From: Pectobacterium sp. PL152
GTDB lineage: Bacteria; Pseudomonadota; Gammaproteobacteria; Enterobacterales; Enterobacteriaceae
DNA length: 64,000 bases
Direction of reading: 5' to 3'
Assembly: GCA_021907015.1 (NCBI GenBank)
Contig: CP091064.1
Span: 2,790,001 to 2,854,000 of the forward strand
This document shows positions 26,138 through 34,325 of this stretch, one piece after another. Under the pieces are notes generated by a model. That model saw only the letters and a list, made by a program, of their open reading frames with translations, was not told the DNA's origin and searched no databases. How positions within the stretch are numbered: the first letter of the stretch is position 1; each line of letters opens with the position of its first letter. The position numbers and the translations under genes were made by a program.

Positions 26138-26803
26138 TTAGTGTGTGATGTGGCGCTGATAATACTTTTCGAGCTTCACCTGTAGCTGGCTCAGCACGGT
26201 GCTGAACATCAGGTAAATCAGCGCAGCCTCGACATACAGAATCAAGGGTTCATAAGTCACGGAAACGATGCGCTGAGCGGATAAAAACATCTCTGGCACG
26301 GTGATCACGGCAGCTAGCGACGTATCCTTGATCAAGGAAATAAACGTATTGGAAAGCGGCGGCAGCGACACAAAAACGGACTGCGGGAAGATGACCCAGC
26401 GAATCGCCTGCCTGCCGTTCATACCGAGAGAATAGGCGGCATTCCATTGGCCTTTTGGGACGGACAAAATGGCCCCACGGACGATCTCCGAGCTATAAGC
26501 GCCTACGCTGATGGTGAAACCAATGAGCGCAGCGGGGAAGGCATCCAGAGTAATCCCCGCGCTGGGCAGCCCATAAAAAATCAGGAAAAGCTGCACCAGT
26601 AACGGTGTGCCACGAATAACCCAAACGTAAAAATCACCCAGCCATTTCAGCGGTTTGGGGCCATAAAGGCGAACCAGCGCGATGAGAATGCCGAGGGCTA
26701 AGCCAAAGATGAAAGACAGAATCGCCAGAGGGACAGTAAATTTAAGTCCCGCAGAAAGCAGACTCCAAAAGGAGTCTGCCATGAGTTGTAGCCAAGGCGG
26801 CAT
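26138..26803 (-). CDS. Amino-acid (cystine-type) ABC transporter permease
   Basis: A 221-aa inner-membrane permease of the HisM/TcyL family. It has about five hydrophobic segments and the EAA-like coupling loop NAAYSLGMNGRQAIRWVIFPQS. It follows the binding-protein gene by about 90 bases and should act with it. No ATPase gene is next to it. Substrate assignment is by analogy with the adjacent binding protein. Confidence 0.88.
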   Translation of the reverse strand: MPPWLQLMADSFWSLLSAGLKFTVPLAILSFIFGLALGILIALVRLYGPKPLKWLGDFYVWVIRGTPLLVQLFLIFYGLPSAGITLDAFPAALIGFTISVGAYSSEIVRGAILSVPKGQWNAAYSLGMNGRQAIRWVIFPQSVFVSLPPLSNTFISLIKDTSLAAVITVPEMFLSAQRIVSVTYEPLILYVEAALIYLMFSTVLSQLQVKLEKYYQRHITH

Positions 26804-26892
26804 GAAAACGAGCTCCGATAACGGTATGCGCTAATCACAGAACGTGCTGATCACTATCATATTGATGGCAGCACGCTCTGATAACAGTGCGA

Positions 26893-27660
26893 TTATTGAG
26901 AAACATCCTCCCCGAAGTATCGCACAGATATCGTTTTATAGGTGCCGTCTGCTTTGATTTCATCCAGAGCTTTATTCAATGCTTCCACCAGTGGTGCCTG
27001 GTTTTTGCGCACCAGAATCGCAGAAGGTTCACCGTCTTTTGAGGTCGCGGCAATCTTCACGTTGGCATCCGGTTTCTGCTTTTTGAAATCCAGGAATGAC
27101 AGATTATCGTTTAACGTCGCGTCAGCACGACCGCTGAGCACCAGATCCAGCGACTGGTTAAAACCGTCCGTTGGCACAATGTCTGCACCGTAGCTGGTGG
27201 CTTGTTTAGAGTAATTACTGGTCAGGCTTTGGGCTGATTTTTTGCCTTTCAGATCGCTGAAATCCTTGATGGCGGTGTTATCACCACGGACAACCAGCAC
27301 GGCTTTGGAGTCGATATACGGCTTGGAGAAATCATACTTGGCCTGACGCTCTTTGGTTACGCCAACCTGATTGATGACGGCATCGTAGCGCTTGGCATCA
27401 ATACCGGCGATTAACCCGTCCCAACGCCCTTCAATGAATTGGGCTTTCACGCCGAGTTTTTCTGCCACCGCACGGCCAATATCCACATCGAAACCAACCA
27501 ACTGGCCTGATTTATCATGATAGGTGTAAGGCGCGTAGGTGCCTTCTGTGCCGATCTTGAGAACGCCTGCGGACTTGATGTCGCTAAGGTCATCGGCATG
27601 AGCGAATACGCTGGTAGCAAGCAGGGCGCTGGTCAGTAAAGCAAAACGTATTTTTTTCAT
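26893..27660 (-). CDS. Amino-acid (cystine-like) ABC substrate-binding protein
   Basis: A 255-aa periplasmic binding protein. MKKIRFALLTSALLATSVFAHA is a Sec signal peptide. The mature part (LKIGTEGTYAPYTYHD, GFDVDIGRAVAEKLGV, KWDG-like RWDGLIAGIDAKRYDAVINQV) is of the cystine/TcyJ type. The start at 27660 follows AGGAATTC; an upstream in-frame extension lacks a signal and is rejected. First gene of a two-gene unit with the permease. Confidence 0.9.
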   Translation of the reverse strand: MKKIRFALLTSALLATSVFAHADDLSDIKSAGVLKIGTEGTYAPYTYHDKSGQLVGFDVDIGRAVAEKLGVKAQFIEGRWDGLIAGIDAKRYDAVINQVGVTKERQAKYDFSKPYIDSKAVLVVRGDNTAIKDFSDLKGKKSAQSLTSNYSKQATSYGADIVPTDGFNQSLDLVLSGRADATLNDNLSFLDFKKQKPDANVKIAATSKDGEPSAILVRKNQAPLVEALNKALDEIKADGTYKTISVRYFGEDVSQ

Positions 27661-27980
27661 TATGAATTCCTGTGAGTGGTGTGCAGCGATGTGCTTATAA
27701 CTTTTGTTAATAACGAATCTACGCGACAAAACATCTGTTTATAAATCACGTTGTGTGATTATTTATATCAGAAGTGAATATAGTACCCATGGCGTGCGTA
27801 CTGTTGTCGCGAGTCTGACTTTTGTAGTGAATATAGTGCGTCTAACTCGTTTTAACCATGTTGAGTTAAAGAACGATAGAAAAAGTCTATCGCTGCTGGG
27901 AATGCTGCCCAACTGTCACAATATGCTTCTATTCTCAAAAGGACATCATTGCTTTTGCCACTACCTAGCAGGAGACAACA
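27661..27980. other. Divergent promoter region
   Basis: About 320 bases between the binding-protein gene and the divergent nuclease-family gene. AT-rich; no gene recognised. It should hold both promoters, but I cannot place them with confidence. Confidence 0.4.
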
Positions 27981-29126
27981 ATGAAGATCCGCATCGCCAG
28001 CTATAACGTCGAGAACCTGTTCCACCGTACCGCGATTCTCAACCTCCCCGATTCCAAGCAGATTGACGCCTTGTTGCAGCAGGTTAGGCAGCTTCAGCAT
28101 CTTCTTGAACAGCCCCAATACGATGATGCCCTGAAAGATCAGGTGTTCCGCCTTTCTATCGCACTGCGCCCTTATATTGATATCCGTACTGACGCAGGTA
28201 CGTTGGGGCGATGGAAAAAAGAGGACGCCGGCACCGGATTCCGAATTAATAAAAGCTGCCGGGGACGCGGAGATTGGATCGGCGAAATCGTGTTTAAGGC
28301 GCAGGAGTTCAGCAGTCAGCAGCGTAAGAATACGGGCAAGATTATTACCCTGCTTAACGCCGACATTCTGTGCGCGGTTGAGGTCGAAAACATGGACGTC
28401 CTGCGTGATTTCAACAATCAGGTGCTGGGGGACAGTAAATTCAGCCAGTTCGTGATGATCGATAGCCCGAACGATCCGCGCGGTATTGATGTCGCCTGCC
28501 TGACGCGCTATCGGATTGCCCAGCTCCGCACGCATATTTTTGATGCCGGAAAGCAGTTTGACCCTGTTTTTAGTCGTGACTGCCTCGAAGTGACGCTGGA
28601 TGCCGGTCTCAAACAGCCGATTTATATTCTGTGTAACCATTTCAAAAGCCAGAGCGGTCAAACGGAAGAAGAGCGTCTGCGTGGGGCAGAGAAGCGTCGC
28701 GATCAGGCCGAACGCGTCGCGGAGATTGTGCAACAGACTTACGATCTCAAGAAGGATTACGTGGTCATTCTCGGCGATTTGAATGAAGATTCGTCAAACC
28801 CCTGGCACAGTTTGGCTCCGCTGTTTTCTCTGTCGGATTTACACCCGGTTATCGACCCTGAACGCCCGGAAAAAGAGCGCTACACCTACTATTTCTCTGG
28901 CGGAAAGAAAGGGGCTAGGTTAAACCAACTGGACTACATTTTCTTGTCTGCGCCGCTGCATCAGGCGGTGGTGGAGTGGGGCGTCGAGCGTCGGGGTATT
29001 TATAATATCGACAAAATTGCCGCCAAAGAGGGCGCGGAACCCGTTACGCCGCTACCGGAAGTGACATCATGGGACACGGCGGCGTCCGACCATGCCGCGC
29101 TCTGGGTAGAAGTGGATATTACCTGA
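27981..29126 (+). CDS. Endonuclease/exonuclease/phosphatase family protein
   Basis: A 381-aa protein of the DNase I-like EEP superfamily. Catalytic landmarks are ASYNVENLF at the N-terminus, CAVEVENMDVL (metal-binding Glu), CNHFKS, ILGDLNED and the C-terminal SDHAALWVE. No signal peptide is visible, so it is probably cytosolic. The substrate (DNA, RNA, phospholipid or phosphoester) cannot be told from sequence. GGAG precedes the start. No clear operon partner. Confidence 0.88.
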   Translation: MKIRIASYNVENLFHRTAILNLPDSKQIDALLQQVRQLQHLLEQPQYDDALKDQVFRLSIALRPYIDIRTDAGTLGRWKKEDAGTGFRINKSCRGRGDWIGEIVFKAQEFSSQQRKNTGKIITLLNADILCAVEVENMDVLRDFNNQVLGDSKFSQFVMIDSPNDPRGIDVACLTRYRIAQLRTHIFDAGKQFDPVFSRDCLEVTLDAGLKQPIYILCNHFKSQSGQTEEERLRGAEKRRDQAERVAEIVQQTYDLKKDYVVILGDLNEDSSNPWHSLAPLFSLSDLHPVIDPERPEKERYTYYFSGGKKGARLNQLDYIFLSAPLHQAVVEWGVERRGIYNIDKIAAKEGAEPVTPLPEVTSWDTAASDHAALWVEVDIT

Positions 29127-29194
29127 TGGCCGCTTTACGGCTATCATGGCGTGAGAACACAAAGCAATCATAGCCATATAAACAGAGGAAGATG

Positions 29195-29596
29195 ATGAGT
29201 AAGCAAGGATTAGAGCAATACCCAGACGCGCTGCGCTGGTCATTTGGCGACAGCCCCGCGCTGGCGGATGAATTGCTGCAACTGGTGCGGGAAGGGCATA
29301 AAACGGCAACCTGTAGCTCGTATCACGCGTTTAAAAACGAGGAAACGCCACAGGTCGGCGATTACAACATCGTTCTGGACGGTGCTGGACAGCCCTCCTG
29401 CGTGATTCGGACACGCTCGTTAACGCTGGTGCGCTACTGCGACGTTACCGCGGAGATGGCGGCGAAAGAGGGCGAAGGGGATAAAAGCCTGGCTTTCTGG
29501 CGCGAAGGCCATCAGACGTTTTTCGAACGAGAAGGCACCTTCGCCCCAGATATGCTGCTGGTGTTTGAAGAGTTTGAGCTGGTTGAGGTGTTGTGA
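29195..29596 (+). CDS. ASCH domain-containing protein
   Basis: A small (~133 aa) protein with the ASCH fold, seen in LVREGHKTATCSS, VGDYNIVLDGAGQPSCVIRT and the conserved C-terminal FFEREGTFAPDMLLVFEEFELV. ASCH proteins are related to PUA domains and are proposed RNA-binding or RNase proteins; some hydrolyse N4-acetylcytidine. Two consecutive ATGs (29192, 29195) follow GAGGAAG; I chose the second for spacing. 65 bases after the EEP gene. Confidence 0.85.
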   Translation: MSKQGLEQYPDALRWSFGDSPALADELLQLVREGHKTATCSSYHAFKNEETPQVGDYNIVLDGAGQPSCVIRTRSLTLVRYCDVTAEMAAKEGEGDKSLAFWREGHQTFFEREGTFAPDMLLVFEEFELVEVL

Positions 29597-29603
29597 TTCT
29601 GGG

Positions 29604-29649
29604 TTAGCCGCTGATAAACCCGACTGTGTTTTATCATCGATGCGGCTAA
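29604..29649. other. Stem-loop after ASCH gene
   Basis: TTAGCCGC pairs with GCGGCTAA, with inner TGATAAA pairing TTTATCA. It is just after the ASCH stop and before the AT-rich accessory stretch. It may terminate transcription or mark the island edge. Confidence 0.4.
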
Positions 29650-29824
29650 ATTTGGTGGAGATTAAGGAGCGGGCGCTACGCCTGAAATCTAGTCATAGGA
29701 ATGGCCCAGAAGCGTCTAGATTAGCTGTAGTAATTTAATAGGTCTAATTTAGAACAATGCTATATGCTGTCATGACTGAATCATCAGCAAATTTTATAGA
29801 TAGCTATTTTTGGAGAATTAATAG

Positions 29825-30631
29825 TTGATCACGGATATCCCTACAAAAGATGATTTTTACGCAATGGCTGATCATATAGTCAATGAAGCTTGGGAAAAAG
29901 TTGCGGGTATGGCTTATGAGCATAGAGACATTGGTGTATCGAACAGATTTTTTAGTGAATCGGAATATTTCACAGAAAAAAACTTCATAGACATAGACGA
30001 TAATTACTGGAAATTCGAACGGCCTAAATTAATTACCGCATTGACATTAATACTGCAATCAGTTGAGTTTAGAATTAAAGGACTAATTGTTGATATATCA
30101 CCATACCTTTTGATAACTAATGCAACCCGTAATCCGCCTAAAGCAGATGATCAGGGAAACATCTCTTTCTCTGAATTTCACACACTGGATGCACAAGATT
30201 TAATTAAGGTGCATGATACTTTTTCTGGTAATAAATTATCTAATGAATTTACTGACTGGTTCAGAACTATGCGTATGTTACGTAACAGGTTTATGCACAC
30301 AGTTGATAAATCTACAGATATCACCCCTGAGTTAATATTTACTTCTGTTGCTTTTGCTCATAAGCATCTAAATAAAGAGTCACCACACTGGATCTGGCAT
30401 AGGTATCAGTATAGAACAGAGCATTCTTCTACCGGGATTGATTATGAGTCACGGTATGGTGAAGGGTTTTCTAGCGCTGTATGGGAAATGCTTCCGACTC
30501 ATTATGAGTTCGCCAGTGCAATCTTCTCCTGCTCTAAAGAATCAGCTAGAAAATATTTTGGCTACATAAAAATGAACCGGGTGATGCAAATCCCAAAGAA
30601 AGTTTTTACTGCCAAAAATGCTTATCAGTGA
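29825..30631 (+). CDS. HEPN-like protein of unknown function, AT-rich
   Basis: A 268-aa predicted soluble protein with no close family I can name. The segment MLRNRFMHTV contains R-N-x3-H, the Rx4-6H motif characteristic of HEPN ribonuclease-fold domains. It follows predicted helices (TALTLILQSVEFRIKGLI; DAQDLIKVHDTF; WFRTMRM). HEPN proteins occur in toxin-antitoxin and phage-defence systems, but no antitoxin partner is visible here. The start is TTG at 29825 with GGAG nine bases upstream; the next in-frame ATG is codon 13. Base composition is clearly more AT-rich than the flanking genes, suggesting transfer. The HEPN call is inference; the gene itself is well supported. Confidence 0.75.
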   Translation: MITDIPTKDDFYAMADHIVNEAWEKVAGMAYEHRDIGVSNRFFSESEYFTEKNFIDIDDNYWKFERPKLITALTLILQSVEFRIKGLIVDISPYLLITNATRNPPKADDQGNISFSEFHTLDAQDLIKVHDTFSGNKLSNEFTDWFRTMRMLRNRFMHTVDKSTDITPELIFTSVAFAHKHLNKESPHWIWHRYQYRTEHSSTGIDYESRYGEGFSSAVWEMLPTHYEFASAIFSCSKESARKYFGYIKMNRVMQIPKKVFTAKNAYQ

Positions 30632-30903
30632 TGAAAAAAAGAATATTTTGATAGCAAAAATATTGACTCTGCGCTTAAAACTGTCCAGTACAATCGCAAG
30701 AGTAACAGCTATATTTGCGCATTCTGCTGTGATGAAAAAATACGAAGCCTAGGGACTGGGAGGATGAAAACGAAGAATAGAATTCCAGCTGTTTAGCCTC
30801 CTCGTTTATGGACTCACTTTGTTTTTATAACTTTCGCCACTAGCACTGAACTGACTGCCAGACTAAGTAATAGCCGTACAACCTAAGCCAACCACAACAA
30901 CAC
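30632..30903. other. Non-coding accessory stretch
   Basis: AT-rich at its left end. I see no supported gene; a ten-codon frame after GGGAGG near 30760 is too short to call. Confidence 0.35.
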
Positions 30904-31088
30904 TCAGTCTTTAGATTCTTCTTTGGTCTGCTTCCGCTGGCGGCGTTTGATCTCGCTTTTACTGCGGTGATGATGAATTGTGCCTTTGTCTCGCCTGCTT
31001 CAAGGCTACTTTCCATTTCAGCAACAACGTCGTGCGGGAATCTTGCATTCAACTGCTGTGACTTGTTGTTAATTGAACCCGTTGCCAT
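30904..31088 (-). pseudogene. YlcI/YnfO-like small phage protein (frame broken as sequenced)
   Basis: The start MATGSINNKSQQLNARFPHDVV resembles the small YlcI/YnfO family found in prophages, possibly a ribbon-helix-helix-like DNA-binding protein. After FIITAVKA the frame shifts. Restoring one base near 30954 gives AEIKRRQRKQTKEESKD and a stop at 30904, a 61-aa basic-tailed protein. As sequenced the frame runs on into Cys-rich nonsense. Family assignment is from memory and moderate. Confidence 0.55.
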
Positions 31089-31109
31089 TGCTGGATCTCC
31101 ATGCGCTAA

Positions 31110-31198
31110 GTGCGATTCAGTATACGTAAAAATAATTCTAAAAATACCTTGAGGTGCGATTCACTTGAGCGTAATGTTAGCTGCATAGGTGCGATTCA
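31110..31198 (+). repeat. Three GTGCGATTCA repeats, P4-immunity-like
   Basis: The decamer GTGCGATTCA occurs at 31110-31119, 31154-31163 and 31189-31198. The third copy is the heart of a perfect hairpin ATAGGTG-CGATT-CACCTAT. The second forms a weaker version and the first almost none. This layout recalls the mutually complementary seqA/seqB/seqC elements of P4-type RNA immunity. Confidence 0.6.
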
Positions 31199-31270
31199 CC
31201 TATGAAATGCGAAGCCCGGCAGTGTTGGAGCACTAACCGGGCCTCTAACCACAATGTTATTGAGCTAACA
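31175..31270 (+). promoter_or_regulatory. Structured leader of Icd-like gene
   Basis: TGTTAGCT (31175-31182) and AGCTAACA (31263-31270) can pair and bring the ends of an ~96-base leader together just before the ATG at 31273. Inside are the CGATT-loop hairpin and a CCCGG/CCGGG hairpin. This could control translation of the downstream gene. Inference from sequence only. Confidence 0.45.
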
Positions 31271-31272
31271 CT

Positions 31273-31461
31273 ATGGCTGATATCCAGTCTACCCAAACTC
31301 GCCCCGAATTTCAGTATCGCTTTCTTGCTTTGGGAACATCTTCCCAACGTGTCGTTCATATTATCGCTACCACCGAACGTCAGGCGCGAGAATATTCCCC
31401 TGATGGTCATGTCATGGTCTTCGCTGGTTGCCTGCCTGTTCAGGAGGTGCGTCATGTTTGA
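31273..31461 (+). CDS. Icd-like host cell division inhibitor (P4-type)
   Basis: A 62-aa protein (MADIQSTQTRPEFQYRFLALG to LPVQEVRHV) of the kind annotated as Icd-like in enterobacterial satellite prophages. The C-terminal LPVQEVRHV is highly characteristic. In P1/P4-type elements this locus makes a small inhibitor of host septation under RNA-mediated control. A further frame (from 31202) overlaps it and runs into the next gene. No integrase or replication gene is nearby, so this looks like a remnant. Confidence 0.6.
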   Translation: MADIQSTQTRPEFQYRFLALGTSSQRVVHIIATTERQAREYSPDGHVMVFAGCLPVQEVRHV

Positions 31462-31645
31462 TAACACGCCGTTAGAACCCGAAGAAGCGCTCGATCAGTG
31501 TCGTGCGTTGGCTTACGCCATTGTCGAATTGGACAACCCAGAATCAAAAGAGATTTTAACGTTCGTGTTAGCGGAACGGTTGGATAACCTGCACCGACTC
31601 TTTCATGCGTCGGAAACGGATAAACAAGAAGGGATGAGTCATTAA
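31454..31645 (+). CDS. Small hypothetical protein of satellite remnant
   Basis: A 63-aa acidic protein, MFDNTPLEPEEALDQCRALAYAIVEL to DKQEGMSH. It overlaps the preceding gene by 8 bases (ATG within the VRHV codons), with CAGGAGGTGCGTC as ribosome site, so translation is probably coupled. No known domain that I recognise. The same frame is open upstream to 31202; that longer form could be an ash-type protein. Confidence 0.6.
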   Translation: MFDNTPLEPEEALDQCRALAYAIVELDNPESKEILTFVLAERLDNLHRLFHASETDKQEGMSH

Positions 31646-31712
31646 TAACGTCGTGGACACCATGCTCAAGCTGTCCACGCTAGGGCCGTTGCTGCCTAAA
31701 TAGAAGGCAAAG

Positions 31713-31749
31713 AAAAAGGCGCTTAACCCAAGAGGTAAAGCGCCTTTTT
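31713..31749. terminator. fis terminator (bidirectional)
   Basis: AAAAAGGCGCTT pairs with AAAGCGCCTTTTT across a 12-base loop. It ends dusB-fis transcripts from the right and the satellite remnant from the left. Confidence 0.88.
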
Positions 31750-31771
31750 TCAAATGCTTAACTGATTAGTA

Positions 31772-32068
31772 TCAGTTCATGCCGTATTTTTTCAATTTCT
31801 TACGCAGAGTACCGCGGTTGATGCCCATCATCAGGGCCGCGCGGGTTTGGTTACCGCGGGTGTATTGCATCACCATGTCCAACAGTGGCTGTTCAACTTC
31901 AGCCAGTACCAGCTCATAAAGGTCACTTACATCCTGACCGTTCAATTGAGCAAAATAGTTCTTCAGTGCCTGTTTAACCGAGTCGCGCAGGGGTTTTTGG
32001 GTTACCTGAGCCTGAGAGTTTACAGTGGAAACGGTCAGTACGTCAGAATTCACGCGTTGTTCGAACAT
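31772..32068 (-). CDS. fis: DNA-binding protein Fis
   Basis: A 98-aa nucleoid-associated factor that activates rRNA promoters and shapes DNA topology. It matches the family at full length: [19 protein letters not shown] and the C-terminal helix-turn-helix [24 protein letters not shown]. It follows dusB by 23 bases, in the conserved dusB-fis operon, which is under growth-rate control in related bacteria. Confidence 0.97.
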
Positions 32069-32091
32069 AGTTCTGTCAGCTCTTTTTCTGT

Positions 32092-33057
32092 TTACGCAAG
32101 ATTTTCAAAATATGCCTTCAACGCCTCCAGCTGCTCGCTGGCATCCTCAATGGCGTTGAATGTGCGCCTAAACTGGTCGTTTGGGGCATGCTCCTGGAGA
32201 TACCAGGATACGTGCTTACGAGCGATACGAAATCCCTTGCCTGGACCATAAAAGTCGTGCAATTCCCGTATATGCTCGATCAACAAGCGCTTGACCTCTG
32301 CCAACGGCAGTGGTGCCAGCAACTCCCCTGTGTCCAGATAATGCTGGATTTCCCGAAAGATCCAGGGTCTTCCCTGAGCGGCTCGTCCTATCATCAGGGC
32401 GTCAGCCCCGGTGTAGTCAAGAACCGCTCTGGCTTTATGCGGGTCTGTAATGTCGCCATTCGCAATAATAGGAATGGAAACGGCCTGCTTAACTGCCCGA
32501 ATGCTGTCGTATTCCGCGGAACCATTGAACAGGCACGCACGGGTGCGTCCGTGAATAGTTAACGCCTGAATGCCACAGCCTTCAGCCAGTTTGGCAATTT
32601 CTACACAGTTGCGGTGCTCTGGTGCCCAACCGGTACGGATCTTCAGTGTCACCGGTACGTCTACCGCTTTCACCACCGAAGAGAGGATCTGTTTGACCAA
32701 ATCCGGATACTGCAATAACGCAGATCCTGCCATCTTGCGGTTCACCTTCTTCGCCGGGCAGCCCATATTGATGTCAATGATCTGCGCGCCGGAATCAGCG
32801 TTGATTCGCGCTGCCGCCGCCATCTCATCGGGGTCACAACCGGCAATCTGCACGGCTCTGATACCCGGTTCATCGCTATGAACCATTCGCAAACGCGACT
32901 TGTCCGAACGCCACACTTCCGGATTGGAAGAAAGCATTTCAGACACGGTCATTCCAGCGCCCATCGCGTGACAGAGTGCTCTAAATGGGCGATCGCTAAT
33001 ACCAGCCATTGGGGCTGCTATCAAACGATTGGTAAGCTGAAATTGTCCAATGTGCAT
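32092..33057 (-). CDS. dusB: tRNA-dihydrouridine synthase B
   Basis: An FMN-dependent TIM-barrel enzyme that reduces uridine to dihydrouridine in tRNA D-loops. Landmarks are [15 protein letters not shown], the catalytic Cys in [26 protein letters not shown] and [17 protein letters not shown] chose [12 protein letters not shown] (33057) as the start by family similarity, giving 321 aa; an in-frame ATG ten codons earlier is possible. First gene of dusB-fis. Confidence 0.95.
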
Positions 33058-33372
33058 AGACAAAAATTGACCATACTGTGCCTGCAAGGGCGCGTATATT
33101 ACGCATTTTTTACGTCAGATGAAAGGCCAAACTTTGACCAATTTACGGCTATCGATCAATGAAAATGCAGTTCGTAGAGGCATATGAAAATATTATTCAT
33201 ATTTAACAGTGTGTTATGTTTTTATGCTGGTTTTTTGTTCGGTAAAATATTCATCTGCTTACAGAATTTTATCTGCAAGCGCGGTCATTTTTAGTGGAGA
33301 TACAGCAGGCTATCAATGCTTTATCAGTGAAATGCGTTGGTTAATGCGGCAAAAAAGGGCGCTGATTCATCA

Positions 33373-33404
33373 GAGGCTGGCCGACAGACGGTCTGACCAG
33401 CCTC
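33373..33404. terminator. Hairpin after carbonic anhydrase gene
   Basis: GAGGCTGG pairs with CCAGCCTC with an inner CAGAC/GTCTG stem, just past the cah stop on the minus strand. The T-run lies about 15 bases further on, so efficiency is uncertain. The remaining 33058-33372 holds the dusB promoter region and no recognised gene. Confidence 0.45.
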
Positions 33405-33414
33405 GTAGAGTGGC

Positions 33415-34150
33415 TTAGTGGATGATGACGCGGCCATTAAGTGGCTGTATAGGGCGATTATTGGCGTGATGCATGACCGAGCGGAACTGGTTTATCTGAT
33501 CGGCAGAGGCGGTGACGGGGTGATCCAGCACGAGCCAGCGAATACCCTCTGAGCATGGCGGCGTGGTGAGCGACCCACTAAACCGATAGTAGTTTAATGA
33601 CGTCGGTAACAGGCTCTGAATCGCGATTGGCGTGCGCACGTCCTCCGCCTGATTAACCTGAGCTGGAATCTGCTGCCATGCAGTGGCTAACTGTGGATTG
33701 GCTGCTCCTTCTTGAAACATCAGCGCGATAACGGTCAGCGCGCCAGCCGCGTCTTTATAGACAAAATGACCTTCCAGCGGAAACTGCTTACCGTCAATTT
33801 CATTCTCGCTCGGCGCGTGAAAGTGAAACTGCTGCAAGGTGAATGTCTCGTTATCCAATATCAGCGTATTCCCCGGACCGACGTTAACCTGAATGGTATG
33901 TCCATTGTTGATGATTTGCTGTGTCCCTGGCAAGAAGGCTAGCTGTAAAGGGTCGTGCTGGGCGTCCAGCGCTTGCCGGATATTAATGGGAGATTGGTTT
34001 TACCGGTTTCACACACAGCGAGAAGTCTGGGGACAGCTTTCCCCAATGCGCCGGATCGCCATTGCCTTCGTAGCCCCAGTGAACCGGATCGGCCGCCAAG
34101 GCGGAAAAGCTGGCGGATAACATCAATACGACAGAGAGTTTACCTTTCAT
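33415..34150 (-). pseudogene. cah: Periplasmic alpha-carbonic anhydrase (frame broken as sequenced)
   Basis: Alpha-class carbonic anhydrase interconverting CO2 and bicarbonate in the periplasm. The N-terminus MKGKLSVVLMLSASFSALA is a signal peptide followed by DPVHWGYEGNGDPAHWGKLSPDF. Zinc ligands sit in QFHFHAPSENE and EGHFVY; substrate loop SGSLTTPPCSEG. The frame breaks between SLCV and the QSPINI-type segment: restoring one A in each of two runs at about 33997-34010 yields VKTGKNQSPINI and 245 aa, the family length. It lies between prmA and dusB, which are adjacent in E. coli, so it is an insertion relative to that order. Confidence 0.82.
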
Positions 34151-34279
34151 TTTTCATCCCTTGAAAATAATGATATGGCATCGTTGAGCGCCGGGCGCAG
34201 GTGACGCCCAGTCGCTTGCCGAGCTGAATAATACGCCAGTTTATGGGGATCAATCGTGTGATATAGCAGGAAGAAGTGT

Positions 34280-34304
34280 GCCCACCGTTGTACGTACGGT
34301 GGGC
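34280..34304. terminator. Hairpin terminator after prmA
   Basis: GCCCACCGT pairs with ACGGTGGGC around a 7-base loop, just after the prmA stop. The T-tract is weak. Confidence 0.6.
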
Positions 34305-34325
34305 GGGACTCGCGGGATAATGTTA

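Noticed and set aside
27852-28733. 293-codon open frame opposite the EEP-family gene
   Set aside because: Antisense to a gene with clear catalytic motifs; no ribosome site or family resemblance.
30762-30800. Ten-codon frame after GGGAGG
   Set aside because: Too short to support without expression or conservation data.
31110-31198. GTGCGATTCA repeats as a CRISPR array
   Set aside because: Only three 10-base copies with unequal spacing and different flanks, and no cas genes; the hairpin context fits RNA regulation better.
33209-33418. 69-codon plus-strand frame between dusB and cah
   Set aside because: It covers the dusB promoter region and the cah hairpin, with no recognisable protein features.
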